Origin: Crotalaria pallida
Lineage: Eukaryota; Streptophyta; Magnoliopsida; Fabales; Fabaceae
Assembly: GCA_037953625.1 (NCBI GenBank)
Contig: CM075651.1
Span: 152,908,001 to 152,972,000 of the forward strand
DNA length: 64,000 nucleotides
Direction of reading: 5' to 3'
This document shows, piece after piece, positions 46,071-58,600 of the stretch. The translations under genes were made by a program, and so were the position numbers. The notes below the pieces were generated by a model that searched no databases, was not told the origin of the DNA, and was given only the letters and a program-made list of their open reading frames with translations. The first letter of the stretch is position 1; each line of letters opens with the position of its first letter.

Positions 46071-46283
46071 CCAACTAGGTTTGGTTCAGTTCGTGTAAGG
46101 CCCCAACTGAAATATTGGGAATGGAACATGGGTGCTAGTAGCCCCGGGTTCGATTCCCACTAAAAACATCTCGCTGGGAGAGCCAACCACAGCTCGCTCC
46201 GGATTAGTCTCAAGGGCTCCCTGGTATTAAGGGTGCTCTTGGGGATACCGGTGGTTCCGCAAGGAATACGGACCCAAAAAAAA
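46071..46283 (+). mobile_element. tRNA-derived SINE (B)
   Basis: This is the block B copy of 8840-9050 with the same flanking AATCATTATACAAAA repeat and box B GGTTCGATTCC. Confidence 0.87.
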
Positions 46284-48923
46284 AATCATTATACAAAATT
46301 ATAGCTTATCTTTAATACTTATAAATCTGTTTTTTCCGTTTTAGCCAAAATTTATTCTTCATAATGATGTTCTTTTTTAATGATTGATACTAATTTGCCT
46401 ATATTAGAACTTCCCTATATTAAAACTTTTCAAATTACAACATTATATCCGTTTTTTTTGCCTATATTTAATTCCAATTATTTCCGTTTTTTCCGGTTTT
46501 GCCAATTTATTAGACATTTTACCTATCTTTAATGATTTTTCACAAATACCCCTATTTATTTAACAATTTTAAGATTCTCAATAATATTAATAAAGGTAGT
46601 TTGGAAAATACATATTAAATGTTCACATTTCCAATATCATTAATTAAATTAATTATCTTTCTTAATGAACATAAAATATGTTCATGAAATCTTATATATA
46701 GGGATGGATGGAGTATTACTTATTATTATTTTGATTATAATTATTAATATTAGTATTAGTTATAGAAATTAGTTTTAGTACAAACAATTGTGGGTCTAAG
46801 GTTAAATTCATAGAAAATTTTAAAATTGTCGAAGAGAATGAGAAGGTTAAGAAAAGAATATAGAAATATTATAAAATTGCAACTTTTAAATTATTTGCTT
46901 ATATTAAAACTTTATCACTGTATAAATTTACATGTTGTATAAATTCACGGGATTTTTTAAATTTTTTCTAAAATATGATGTTTTATATTATGCGAAGTCA
47001 TTATAAGGATATAGAAATTTAAAAGATTCCAACTTTAAAATTAGTTGCCTATGTTAGAACTTCATAATTGTAAATAAGTATATTGTCTAAAATATCAAAT
47101 AACGCATCACTATTTTCCACGATTAAAATTACAACATATTGTATAAATTTTCGGATTTTTTAAAAATTGAATGAATGATGGAGTAAATATTTGATTGTAT
47201 TATGATAATTCATTATACCAAATTATAGTTCATCTTTAATACTTATATATCCGTTTTAGCCCAAATTTATTCTTCATAATGATGCTCTTTTTAAATGATT
47301 GATATCAATTTGTCTATATTAGAACTTGCTTATATTAGAATTTCTCAAATCACAACATTATATCCATTTTTGTTTTGCTGTTTAATACTTAGATGACGGC
47401 TCGTTTAAGCATTATTATATATGTTTTTATGCCTATGTTTAATTCAAATTTTTTCCGTTTTTTAAGTTTGATGCCTAAATAATTCATGTTTCTTTTCCAT
47501 GCTTAAATTTACATGTTGCACAAAATTGACGGAGTTTTTTTTTTTATAAATTTACTAAAATATGATGTTTTATATATTATTGTAAACCATCATAAGAATA
47601 TATAAATTAAAAAGATTCCAACTTTAAAATTACTTGCTATATTATACCTTCGTAATTGTAAGTAACTATATTGTCTAAAGTAATATCTCCTTCCCTGAAT
47701 ATAAGATCTTTTATTTTGTCCATATTTATAAGACCCTATATCAATTTTCAATGATCATTAATTAATTTTTTCCACAAATATCTCTATTTATTTAACACAT
47801 TTTAAATTAACAATAATATTATTAGGGGTAATTTTGAAAATATATATCAAAAGTTTACATTTCTAATACAATTAACTAAATTAATTAACTTTCTTAATGG
47901 ACGTGAAATCTCCCAAAGAGATCCTATACTTAGGGACGAAGGGAGTATCATATAACGTATCATTATTTTCCACGATCAAAATTATTACATATGGTATAAA
48001 TTTCCGTTTTTTTTTAATTGAATTAATGATGAAATAAATTTTTGATTCTGTTATGCTAAATCATTATACCAAATTATAGCTCATATTTAATATTTATATA
48101 TTCGTTTTTTTTGTTTTAACCATTTTTTTATGAGACGTTTTAACCAAAATTTATTCTTCATAATGATACTTTATTTAAATGATTGATACCAAATTTGCTT
48201 ATATCAGAACTTACATTGTATTAGAACTTCTGAAATTACAACATTATTTTATCCGTTTGTTTTTTGACTGGTATCTACATGTTACTAATTTACGGGATTT
48301 TATTAAAAAATTTACTAAAATATGATGTATTATATTATGCTAAATCATTATAAGAATATAGAAATTAAAAAATTCAACAAATTTTTTTTAAATATGATGT
48401 ATTACATGGAAAAAATTTTTTTGGTAATCTTCTCCCTTTGTTCAACAAATTAAAGAGAAAAAAAACCATAGAAAAAATATCATGACAAAACAATATTACA
48501 TACCAGAGAGATTAAAAAAAATACTACAAAAATGAAAATTAAACAAAGAATAATGAAAGGGGATTCTTCAAACCCTAGAATCCCAAATCTTTTGAAGACA
48601 TGAAATTGATGTTGGGGCCAAAATCCATCCAAATACAAATCATGATCAACGGTGATTCCCGATCAGCAGTGAGAGAAAGAGGAGAGAAAGGAATGAGCTT
48701 TTTTCAACGGCTCGGATCAAAATGAAATAAACGGCTCAGATTAATGATTGTTTAGGAGGGAAAATATGATTAAGAGGGAAATCTTTTTTGCCCTCAAACT
48801 TCTCCTATTTTATATTATGTTGATAATGCATTAAATGAATGAATGCATTTAGTTTTTATTTATTTTTTTTCATTAATGAAATTAAGAGAATTATGAAATT
48901 ACTTAATGAGAATGTAGTAAAAT

Positions 48924-49020
48924 GTTCGCGTAAGACAGCCCAGGTGGCTGCAGGGACACTTAGGATTTCTCCCTCCCCAGGTCATGGGTTCTAGTCCCAG
49001 ACCTCGCATGTAAAAAAAAA
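48924..49020 (+). mobile_element. Short SINE (B)
   Basis: This is the block B copy of 11677-11777, with box B GGTTCTAGTCC and the AGAATGTAGTAAAAT flank. A fold-back MITE (about 49074-49515) follows, as in A. Confidence 0.83.
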
Positions 49021-49804
49021 AGAATGTAGTAAAATAACGGATTAATTAACAAAAAAAATATTTTGTCTATTAAAAAAAACGATGCTCTTTTAGAATTGAC
49101 CTTTGAATTTTTTTTATGTCCTTTGTCCTGAACTTTGCTCATACATTTGGAAATGGTCCATTCGTCACTTCAGTGATAACGTCACATTCAATTCGTCACA
49201 TTAATAAAAAAATTTTAAATTTATTAAAAATTATTAAAATTATATTTTTTATAAGAAAATCTAAACTTTTTATTATTTTCAAAAGAATTGATTTTTTTTA
49301 ATAAAAAACCATGTAGTGCATGCCACGTTATGTCGCGTAGCATGTCATTTGTCGATGATGTAAATGTGACGTGACTTGTCTTTGATTATATCATCATCAT
49401 TATCCTAAGTAAGGAAAGGACTATTTCCAAATATTTGAGAAAAGTTCAGAAACCCCAAACATAAAAAAGAAAAAAAAAGTTCAAAGACCAATTCTAAAAA
49501 AAACACCTACATTCATAAACTTAAATAAACCATAAAATAATTGCCAATAATTTTTCTCCATCAAGATAATAGCTTAACGATGTGTCAACTTTACATTGGT
49601 GATACATACATACATTGAAACTAATGAAAATTGTGTTCTTTCAAAAATTCATTTTGGTCACATCATCGAACACTATATTATATTTTCGAACCCAAATATT
49701 GAAGCCAGAGAGCTCCTCATGAAATGGTACTCTCATAGGAAAAGTTAATAAAATAAAGGCAATCAAATATGTCACGTGCGTGTCAAACACCGTGTTATAT
49801 TAAA

Positions 49805-50015
49805 AAAATATTATGACATGATGTATAGGTGCAATGCTTCGATAAATTTAAAAAAAAATATATGACATGATGTATAGGTGCAATGTTTCGGTACATTACA
49901 CTGTGTTATATTAAAAAAAACTTAAAAAATAAAAATAATAATATAACATCATGTACCAGTGCAAACAACAACAACATAAAAATAATAATATGACATCATG
50001 TACCAGTGCAAACAA
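49805..50015. repeat. Direct and inverted ~45 bp units (B)
   Basis: This is the block B copy of 12590-12810. The inverted arms are conserved and an extra CAA is present in the CAACAAC run. Confidence 0.7.
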
Positions 50016-50230
50016 CAACAACAACACACCTTATTAATATACATGTATACATAAACTAATAATGGATATATTCTATTGCACTAATTTATTGCTCGAGAAA
50101 AAATTCTATTTCACACACACATGTATTTCCTTTATAAAAAAAATTCAAAAATGATCATTGCATTTCTAAATTTTTCAATTTTTTTTATAAACAATAATCC
50201 TAACTCGTATAATTTTTAAAAACTTATAAC

Positions 50231-50257
50231 CCATGCATTGCACGGGATAAATACTAG
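50231..50257 (+). mobile_element. Helitron 3' terminus next to the neprosin promoter (B)
   Basis: CCCATGC-ATT-GCACGGG, then ATAAATA, CTAG (50254-50257) and T. One base of the stem differs from block A. Confidence 0.78.
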
Positions 50258-50263
50258 TTGCAA

Positions 50264-50271
50264 TATAAATA
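50264..50271 (+). promoter_or_regulatory. TATA box of neprosin gene B
   Basis: TATAAATA starts 61 bp before the ATG at 50325 and 6 bp after the Helitron end. Confidence 0.72.
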
Positions 50272-50324
50272 GGCACAACTGGAATGAAGTTTACCATCAA
50301 GAGATTGAGAAAGGAATTGGGAAA

Positions 50325-52751
50325 ATGATTAACATATTATTGTTTTTCATGTTTTTGGTGACTGTCTGTCATACTCAAATAGTTGACATGATGCAAATTA
50401 CATACAAAGAAGATTTGGAGTTGGAGAGACAACTAAAGCTTATCAACAAGCTTCCCATCAAGAGTATTCAGGTATTCATTTCCCTTCTTTATATATATAT
50501 ATATATATGTATGTATATATATATATATCACCATATGCTTAATTTCTTTTGTTTAGTTTGATTTTATCTCATGATGTTAATTATATTTTTTTGTTGAATT
50601 TTGGTATCTACAGACAAAGTTTGGATATATTGTGGATTGTGTCCATATTAATAAGCAACCAGCTTTTGATCATCCTTTATTGAAGAATCATAAATTGCAG
50701 GTGTATATTCAATTAGAATACATTACAATTGATTTATGGTCTCATCTTCTTACTTGTATTTTTTAATGGTTTTTTTAATTCATTTATTTTAGAAAAAACC
50801 CAGCTTTCGGCATACGAAGGCAAAAGCAAATATAAATGATTCACCGGGCAAACAAGTTAGGTTTGAGAAGGTTTTGTGTCCAACCGGAACTGTTCCTATC
50901 CGCAGGACAACACGTGAAGACCTAATTCGAGCCAATTCATCATTGAACACCGAAATCTTAGCTGAAGATAGCCCTGGTACTCATGTAAGTTTGGTCATGT
51001 ACAACTATATTTAAAATAATCTTAAATTAATTCTCTAAAATTAAGATAATAGTTCAGTTTTTTGATTAATTATATGCATTTAAAAAATTTGTAGGTTGCA
51101 GAAGTAATTCCTACAAATGAAAAAACTTTTTATGGAGTAAAGGGAGTTACTAGTGTTTGGAATCCAAAAGTTAATAAGGATCAAACCAGTGCTGGTCATT
51201 TATGGGTTCAAAAGGGAGAAGGAGATGGTCTCAACAAAATTATCATTGGATGGCATGTGAGATTTTAATTTACAAAAGTATCCTTATAATACTTTTCAAT
51301 TACACTTTTACATGTAAAATATTATTTTATTCTTTGCATTGGTATTAGGTGTCTCCACAATTATATGGCGATGATGGAACTTATATTTACTCACGTTGGA
51401 CGGTATGAAATTTACAATAATTGCCTTAAGTGAAGATTTAATTTTCAATTTCGCTATGAATCTTTATTTTTTGCATGAGGATCTAGAGAAAAATAGAAGT
51501 TTCATTCCTTTAAAAATTAACATGATGTTAACAATTGACAGTCGGATAATTTCAAAAGCACTGGATGCTACAATGTACGATGTTCAGGATTTGTTCAGAC
51601 TAGCGAAGTTTACATTGGTGCACGCATACCAGAAACATCTGTCTACGGTGGAGTATCGGCAGAGTTGGCGATTTACTTGTCACAGGTTATGTCAGTTATT
51701 TTATTGTTGTAAAAATAAAAGACATAAATAGGCAAAGCTATTAGATTGATCACTCTAGTTATTTTTTGGTTACATATCAATCCCTTAAGTTTTCTTTTTT
51801 AAAATAAGTCCGATAAATTGTTGTTGTCTAACAAATTTGTCATTTTCGTTAATTTTTTTCGTTAAGTGACATCTGTCACTCAATTAGGTGCCACGTGTTA
51901 AAAAAAATGGTTTAATAATTTTTTTAAAAAAATTTATTATGGTGCCAAATGTTACTTAACTAAGAAAATTAACGGAAATGAATGATTTGTTGAACAACAA
52001 CAACTTACATGACTTCTTTAAAAAGAAAAACTTAAAGGATTGATTTGTAACCTAAAAATAACTTAAGAGACAATTATAATATTTTGGCAAATAAATAAGA
52101 TATAACTTATACTCTCTCCGTCCCAGAATGTAAGTGAAAAAATGTAAAAAATTTTGTCCTAAATTAAAGTTAAAATTGTAAATAAAAATATACATTAAAT
52201 ATTTTCTTCAATAATTGATTGATTTGAAACACAATATATTAAAAGCATTTTCTCTTTTTTTTTTTGACTTTTCAATATTTTACTACTTACATTTTAGGAG
52301 GAGGGAGTATGATAATTCAACAAAATTTAAATATTTTTTTGGATAAATATTAAACCAAGTTTATTGTTTTATACAGGATCCAATTACCAAAAATTGGTGG
52401 GTAAATTTAGTGAACACAGATGTTGGATATTTTCCAGCAGCTTTATTCTCTAACTTGGACTCGGGTGATCAAGTGGGTTGGGGTGGAAAAACAACAACTT
52501 CCACGAGCACCTCAAGTCCTCCTATGGGATCTGGACACTTTCCTGATGACGACTATGTTCATGCGTGTTATTTCATACATATTACATATCAAAATGAAAC
52601 TTCACGTGAACATGATTATTCACCTCAAGTCTATGAAGCAAAACAAATCTCCGACAAAGAAAATTGCTATGGCATTGCATACTATGGAAATCAACTTGGA
52701 AGAGCCGGCTTTGCTCTCCAATATGGAGGTCCTGGAGGAGCATGTAACTGA
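50325..52751 (+). CDS. Neprosin-family (DUF239) protein, intact copy B
   Basis: Exons 50325-50471, 50614-50700, 50793-50984, 51095-51256, 51349-51402, 51542-51685 and 52377-52751 join in frame to 386 codons, a usual length for the family. Residues 1-18 form a signal peptide. The activation peptide spans about 25-80 (KLINKLPIKSIQ, KQPAFDHPLLKNH), then CPTGTVPIRR, and the neprosin domain covers about 150-386 (GVKGVTSVWNPKV, GWHVSPQLYGDDGT, TGCYN, GFVQTSEVYIGA, MGSGHFPDDDY, YGGPGGACN). Known neprosins are secreted prolyl endopeptidases with a glutamate pair. Here the residue before A/I-G-W, often Glu in relatives (I-E-x-G-W), is Ile, and the FPEE-type position is FPDD, so catalysis is uncertain. 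The ATG chosen is the first in-frame one, 61 bp after the TATA start. Confidence 0.88.
51767..52307. mobile_element. Two MITEs in neprosin intron 6 (B)
   Basis: Copies of the block A elements: a GGTTACATA-ended MITE (about 51755-52060) and a TA-flanked Stowaway MITE (52112-52307). Confidence 0.75.
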
Positions 52752-53149
52752 AAAGAATTATTTTGGACAAATTTTGTTTGAAGTTCATCAAAAATAAATA
52801 ATAGCATGTTATTGCAATTGCTTATAAGAATACCATTTTCTGGTATAATACTTCTTTGATTTTATTTATTAATATGTGTGATTGTCGTGCCATCAATTTG
52901 CATGGATCACCTAAAAAATTTTAAAAAAAAGCAAAAAAGTTAAAAAAAAATAGAATTCAAATATTACATTGCCAATTCCAAACCTAATTCACTATATCTT
53001 TTTCAAACTACTCAATATATTATTGCCTAATAATGCTAATAAAAAAATATTATTATTGCCTAAAAAAATATTATGATTAGTACATTCTCTACCCGAAAAA
53101 AAAGGACGTGTATGCTCTTTTCTTAATCTTTTCATTTTGTTAACTTTAC

Positions 53150-53620
53150 CTTTTTTTTTTTTGGTTTCTGGTGAACAGAGGGGCTAAACGCCCAAGAAAA
53201 AAAACACTAAACTACTGAAAATAATAAACATCACGGGGGGAGACAGACCCCTCTTGCATCATTAGATAATAAGTTTTTAAGCTCCTGATTGGGAATGTGG
53301 ATCTCGTGAAGACCATAGTCCTTCTACAAACTGAGATTGGCAAGGAAGTCAGCGCAAGCTTTAGCTTGATGAAAGGTATACTGGAAAGAAATATTCCACT
53401 GTCGGCTAATGAGTTTGAAAATTCTCAGAAATAGATTATTGTTGATCATCTCCTTGTCATCCTTATTCCTCCTACTGTTGATGATATTGATAAGAGATTT
53501 GGAGTCACATTCTATAATCAAGTCTTTATAACCTTTAGTCCAAGCCCATTCCAAACCAATAAGCACTCCCCACAGCTCGGCTTTATACGCAGTACAAGTG
53601 CTTATTCTGAAGGAAAACTA
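53150..53620 (-). pseudogene. LINE 3' fragment with RNase H-like domain (B)
   Basis: This is the block B copy of 15945-16435. The - strand frame 53566-53324 keeps GLEWAWTKGYKDLIIECDSK and HQAKACADFLANL. The poly-T at about 53151-53162 marks the poly-A tail. Confidence 0.75.
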
Positions 53621-54049
53621 AAACTTCATAATAGCATCCCCACAGCTCGGCTTTTTTTTTAATATAATATCATAATGCAAAACTAAAACTTCATAATAGC
53701 ATCCACAACAAAGTCGTCTTGAGATTAGACTAACTATTAGACTCTAACATATTAGCCTTACATCATAATTTTGCTATATATAAGATTTTATGTTAGATTT
53801 TTCATATTTTTTATCATAATAGTTAAGACTCAACATATTCACAATGTGACTAAATAAATATAATAGATCCCCTAAAATTAAAAAAAACAAAGTTCGTTGC
53901 ACGTACAAATACTAGTTAAAACTTAATGCAAGTTCATGTATGGTAAGGAAATCAACCACTATATAAACAATATCAAATATTCTTAATTAGTTAATTTAAA
54001 TCAAAATCAACCAACCATGGCTTCACATAAAAAAGGTGTCCAAAAATCA

Positions 54050-54250
54050 ACCACGAGAGATCAAATATGTAAAACACTACGTGAGTATAAGAGAAATCAC
54101 TCTAAATGCACTCAAAAATAGATTTGCAGCAATGGATTGATGAAAATTTTCATTTAAAAGTTAGTCAAGGTACAATATCGGACACTATAAGGAAAATTAG
54201 AGATGAAATACATTTTAAGAAGAAGCAAACAATATAATAATAAAATCCTA
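54050..54250 (+). pseudogene. pogo-like transposase HTH remnant (C)
   Basis: Tandem copy of 42290-42490 with the same defects. The degenerate Helitron end is at about 53913, and a Stowaway-like MITE follows at about 54515-54795. Confidence 0.6.
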
Positions 54251-54840
54251 TTTTACTAAGTTGTCCAAGTTATATTTGAAATTTCATAGAATTATTAATT
54301 TATAATATTTAAGGGACCATAAATTTATATAAGGGTCTTCCAAAAAAATTATTATCTTATTAATTTATAAAAATTATTAATTTAGTCCTTGGGCCCATCT
54401 AAGTCCGAGTCGAGAAAAAATATTGTTTTATAAAAATATTAATTTATCGAGTATTAGTTTACATATGTTTAATTATTTTTATATATTTAAAAATATTTAT
54501 CAAAGATTTAAGTGTAATACTCCCTCTGATTTCTAATATAAGAAAATTCAGACATATTTTTCTTGGTCTCTAATATAAGAAAAAATTAACTAACTTTTTA
54601 TTTCCAATACAATCATTCCTAAAATGTTTCTTGAAAATAGTTATCTCATTTAATTTTTTGTTTCATTCCCAATGCAAAATTCCTAAAGTAGCAATATTTT
54701 TTTATAAATTTGAGAAAATTAAATACATTCAACCAACTTTCTTAATATGTATGATTTCGGTTATTTTTTGTTATAATAAGAACAGTAGAGAGTAAGTTTT
54801 ATTAAATAGTTAAAATTTTTATTAGTAATATTTATTTCCT

Positions 54841-55479
54841 GATTCAAAGCCAGAAAACCTAAAAGGATAAAAGAAACCTAGAACAACATTCAATCCTTGA
54901 TAATTTTACAAATCCAGAATTGCATACACAAAAAGCCAGAACAACAATAAAACAATCCAAAGACCCTTTTTGAATAATCAATTACAAAACCCTAAAGCAC
55001 AAACTATAGGACCTATAACCAGCGATTGAATCAATTTGAAACCCTAGAACTCAAAAATGCAAACAAAAAAACGTATGAAAACAGAGAAATCAAATTTTGA
55101 AACCCTAAAATTAAAAGCGCAAGCAGGAGAAGCAGAGCGTTATGGAGTGGGAGTGAGAATGAGAGATTGAGAAAGGAACACACCGATCCTTGTGAGATTG
55201 AGCAGTGATACTCGAAGGTAGAGAAGGGAGAGCGCTCCTCGAAGGCAAGGGAGTTCGAGAGTGAGAAGAGAGTTCGAGAGTGAAAGTGAGCAGCGTGAGA
55301 AGGGAGAGTGAGAAGGGAGTGAGAAACGAGTGGCGTATGCGTGCGAAGTGTACGTGTAAACGTGCAACTTACGGGAGTTATAAAACTGCCGCAATTTTGG
55401 AGTATAAAATTATGCACCGACGGCAGTTTACAGAACCGCTGCAAATATTCTGTCACAAACAGCTGCATTTCTTGTGGTG
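54841..55479 (-). mobile_element. CACTA-end fragment with captured sequence (C)
   Basis: Tandem copy of 43074-43717. The - strand splice donor that is GTGAGT in B reads GTGTGT here. Confidence 0.6.
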
Positions 55480-55652
55480 AATCTTTCCAGAGAAGAGACG
55501 TATTTTTTTATTCCATTTCCTATCCTTTTAAGGTTCATTAAATTTTTTTATTCCATTAAAGTAATTGAATTAATGCCTTAAATTTTTATTTATTGTTTTT
55601 CATTAATAAAATTAAGTGAATTATGAAATTACTTAATGAGAATGTAGTAAAA

Positions 55653-58600
55653 CTAGTAAGTATTCCCGTGCATCGCACGGGTCCATTAATTTGAGATATT
55701 AGTATTGTGTCAAAAATTGCATTTGACAAAGTATGAATAAAATATGTTGGATTTGTAATGTATAACGTTAAATTACTGCTTAGTTATTAAATTATGTCGA
55801 GCTAATGTGTAGTTTATGTTTTATATCATGTAAATAAATTATAATTATTTTTTGAATTGTATAAAAATAAACTTTACTATCATAGAAGACAACAATTTTA
55901 AGTTTTATATGTAGTTTATATTAAAGAGCTCTTTCAACTAATATTTATGTCATGTTGACAGGTTAAGTAAAGAATTAATTTTTTGGAGCAAGATCTTTTA
56001 TTTGATAAGATTCATCGTTTGTTGAGTATTAAATTCTTCAAAACAAAGTACGTTTCATATGATAATTTATTTAAATATTCAAACTGAACAATGTTAAATG
56101 GTCACCAAAATGGTAGCAATAAGCATTGTATATGTCCAATATAACAACCTTGTAAATCCAAATTTAAAACCTAAAATCGACAGTCCTGCTTTCACGACAT
56201 TGCTTCCTTGTAACATTTTTCCAATACTAAATCCACTTAAAAACCTGTCATAGTAAATGGAATGAATAATCATGAGGAATTATAGTTATTATCAGTAATT
56301 ATAATTATACTATTGCAATATAATTTGATAATATAAACGTAAGTTTAAATTATACCCTTTTAAAATCTAATGATTTAGTTTTGCTTGGTACGTTTTTTAG
56401 TTTTGGAGGTAGAAAATTGAGGAGTTTCAATATCGTCAATGCCTAAGAAATTATTATCGACATTTTCAACGAACTTTTTCTTCTTTGATGTTGAAGACGT
56501 AGAAGTGATGTCATCATATCTCTGAACTTGAGATTCAACTAAACAATTGTCCTGCTATAAATATCAAATCAAATATGATTTTTAGTTCATTAAATTAATT
56601 ACTAACATTGCAATTAACGTTGTATTTATCTAATTGTTTTTCATTATTAAAAACTAGGTTAACATCAACAACAAAAAGACAATCTTTCAAGAGCAGATCT
56701 TCTAGTAATTTTGAGAATCTAAATTCATCATTCTCTTGCAATATGATAAGTATAATATTAATAGGGGTAATTTGGAAAAATATATATTAAATGTTCACAT
56801 TTTCAATATCTTGATTAAATTAATCAATTTTTTTAATGAGCATAAAATATGTGAATGGAATCTTATACATAAGGATAAATGGAGTATTACTTATTTTATT
56901 TTGATTATAATTATTAATATTCATATTAGTTATAGAAAAGAATATAGAAATATTCTAAAATTGCAACTTTAAAATTATCTGCTTATATTAAAACTTCATC
57001 ATTGTATGAATTTACATTTTTTATATATTTAGAGGATTTTTTTAAAAAAATTTACTAAAATATGATGTTTTATATTATGCGAAATCATTATAAGAATTTT
57101 GAAATTTAAAAAAATCCAATTTTAAAATTACTTGTCTATTTTAGAACTTCATAATTTATTTAAGTTTTTAGTCCCTGAACTTAGGTGCTCTTTTGAAATT
57201 AGTCCTTGATCTTTTTTTTGTTGGTTTGCGTCCCTAAAGTTTTTCAATTTTTGGAAAATGACCTTGTTGTTGCTTAAGTGATGATATGACCGATGAAATG
57301 CTACATAACCTTCGCAGTATCGATAGATAACATACTAGATGATGCCACGTGAATTTTAAAGATTAAAAAAAATTCAAATTTATTAAAATAATTAAAAATT
57401 GTATTTTTTTTAAAAAAGAAAATAAAATCCTTTAATAATTTTGAAAAAAAATTTAATAAAAAAAAATCATGTGGTGTTACAAAACGCTACATAGCACTTC
57501 ATTCTTCGATCTCGGACAAGTGACGTGACATTTCATTGGTCATATCATCACTTAAGCAACAACAGGGTCCTTTTCCAAAAATTGAAAAAGTTTAGGGACC
57601 CAAAACAACGAAAAAAAAGATCAAGGACTAATTCCAAAAGAGCATATAAGTTCAGGGACTAAAAACCTAAATAAACCTAAAAAGTATATTGTCTAAAGTA
57701 TCAAATAACGCATTATTATTTTCCACGATCAAAATCACAACATATTGTATATATTTTCGGATTTTTAAAAAATGAGTTAATTACGGATTAAATATTTGGT
57801 TGTATTATGCTAAATCATTATACAAAACCAACTAGGTTTGGTTCAGTTCGTGTAAGGCCCCAACTGAAATATTGGGAATGGAACATGGGTGCTAGTAGCC
57901 CCGGGTTCGATTCCCACTAAAAACATCTCGCTGGGAGAGCCAACCACAGCTCGCTCCGGATTAGTCTCAAGGGCTCCCTGGTATTAAGGGTGCTCTTGGG
58001 GATACCGGTGGTTCCGCAAGGAATACGGACCCAAAAAAAAAATCATTATACAAAATTATAGCTTATCTTTAATACTTATAAATCCGTTTTTTCCGTTTTA
58101 GCCAAAATTTATTCTTCATAATGATGTTCTTTTTTAATGATTGATACTAATTTGCCTATATTAGAACTTCCCTATATTAAAACTTTTCAAATTACAACAT
58201 TATATCCGTTTTTTTGCCTATATTTAATTCCAATTATTTCCGGTTTTTCCGGTTTTGCCAATTTATTAGACATTTTACCTATCTTTAATGATTTTTCACA
58301 AATACCCCTATTTATTTAACAATTTTAAGATTCTCAATAATATTAATAAAGGTAGTTTGGAAAATACATATTAAATGTTCACATTTCCAATATCATTAAT
58401 TAAATTAATTATCTTTCTTAATGAACATAAAATATGTTCATGAAATCTTATATATAGGGATGGATGGAGTATTACTTATTATTATTTTGATTATAATTAT
58501 TAATATTAGTATTAGTTATAGAAATTAGTTTTAGTACAAACAATTGTGGGTCTAAGGTTAAATTCATAGAAAATTTTAAAATTGTCGAAGAGAATGAGAA

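Larger units (their letters stand above)
43891..48833 (-). mobile_element. 4.9 kb Helitron on the - strand (B)
   Basis: This is the block B copy of 7192-11576, with CTAG at 43891-43894 and the 5' end at 48833. It is longer mainly because a 526 bp MITE (45396-45921) was inserted after the A/B split. Confidence 0.75.
42075..53840 (+). repeat. Unit of the recent tandem duplication (first copy)
   Basis: This 11766 bp unit starts at ACAATGTGAC (42075) and ends where the second copy begins (53841). It carries pogo-like debris, the CACTA-end fragment, the Helitron with SINE and MITE, a neprosin gene and a LINE fragment. Confidence 0.93.
27133..53844 (+). repeat. Segmental duplication, block B
   Basis: This is the second copy of the block A segment in direct orientation, enlarged by an LTR retrotransposon, a CACTA-end fragment and a MITE, plus 841 bp that A lacks. 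Its right part (from 42075) is repeated again as block C. Homology with A ends near 53838-53844, exactly where block C starts. Confidence 0.93.
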
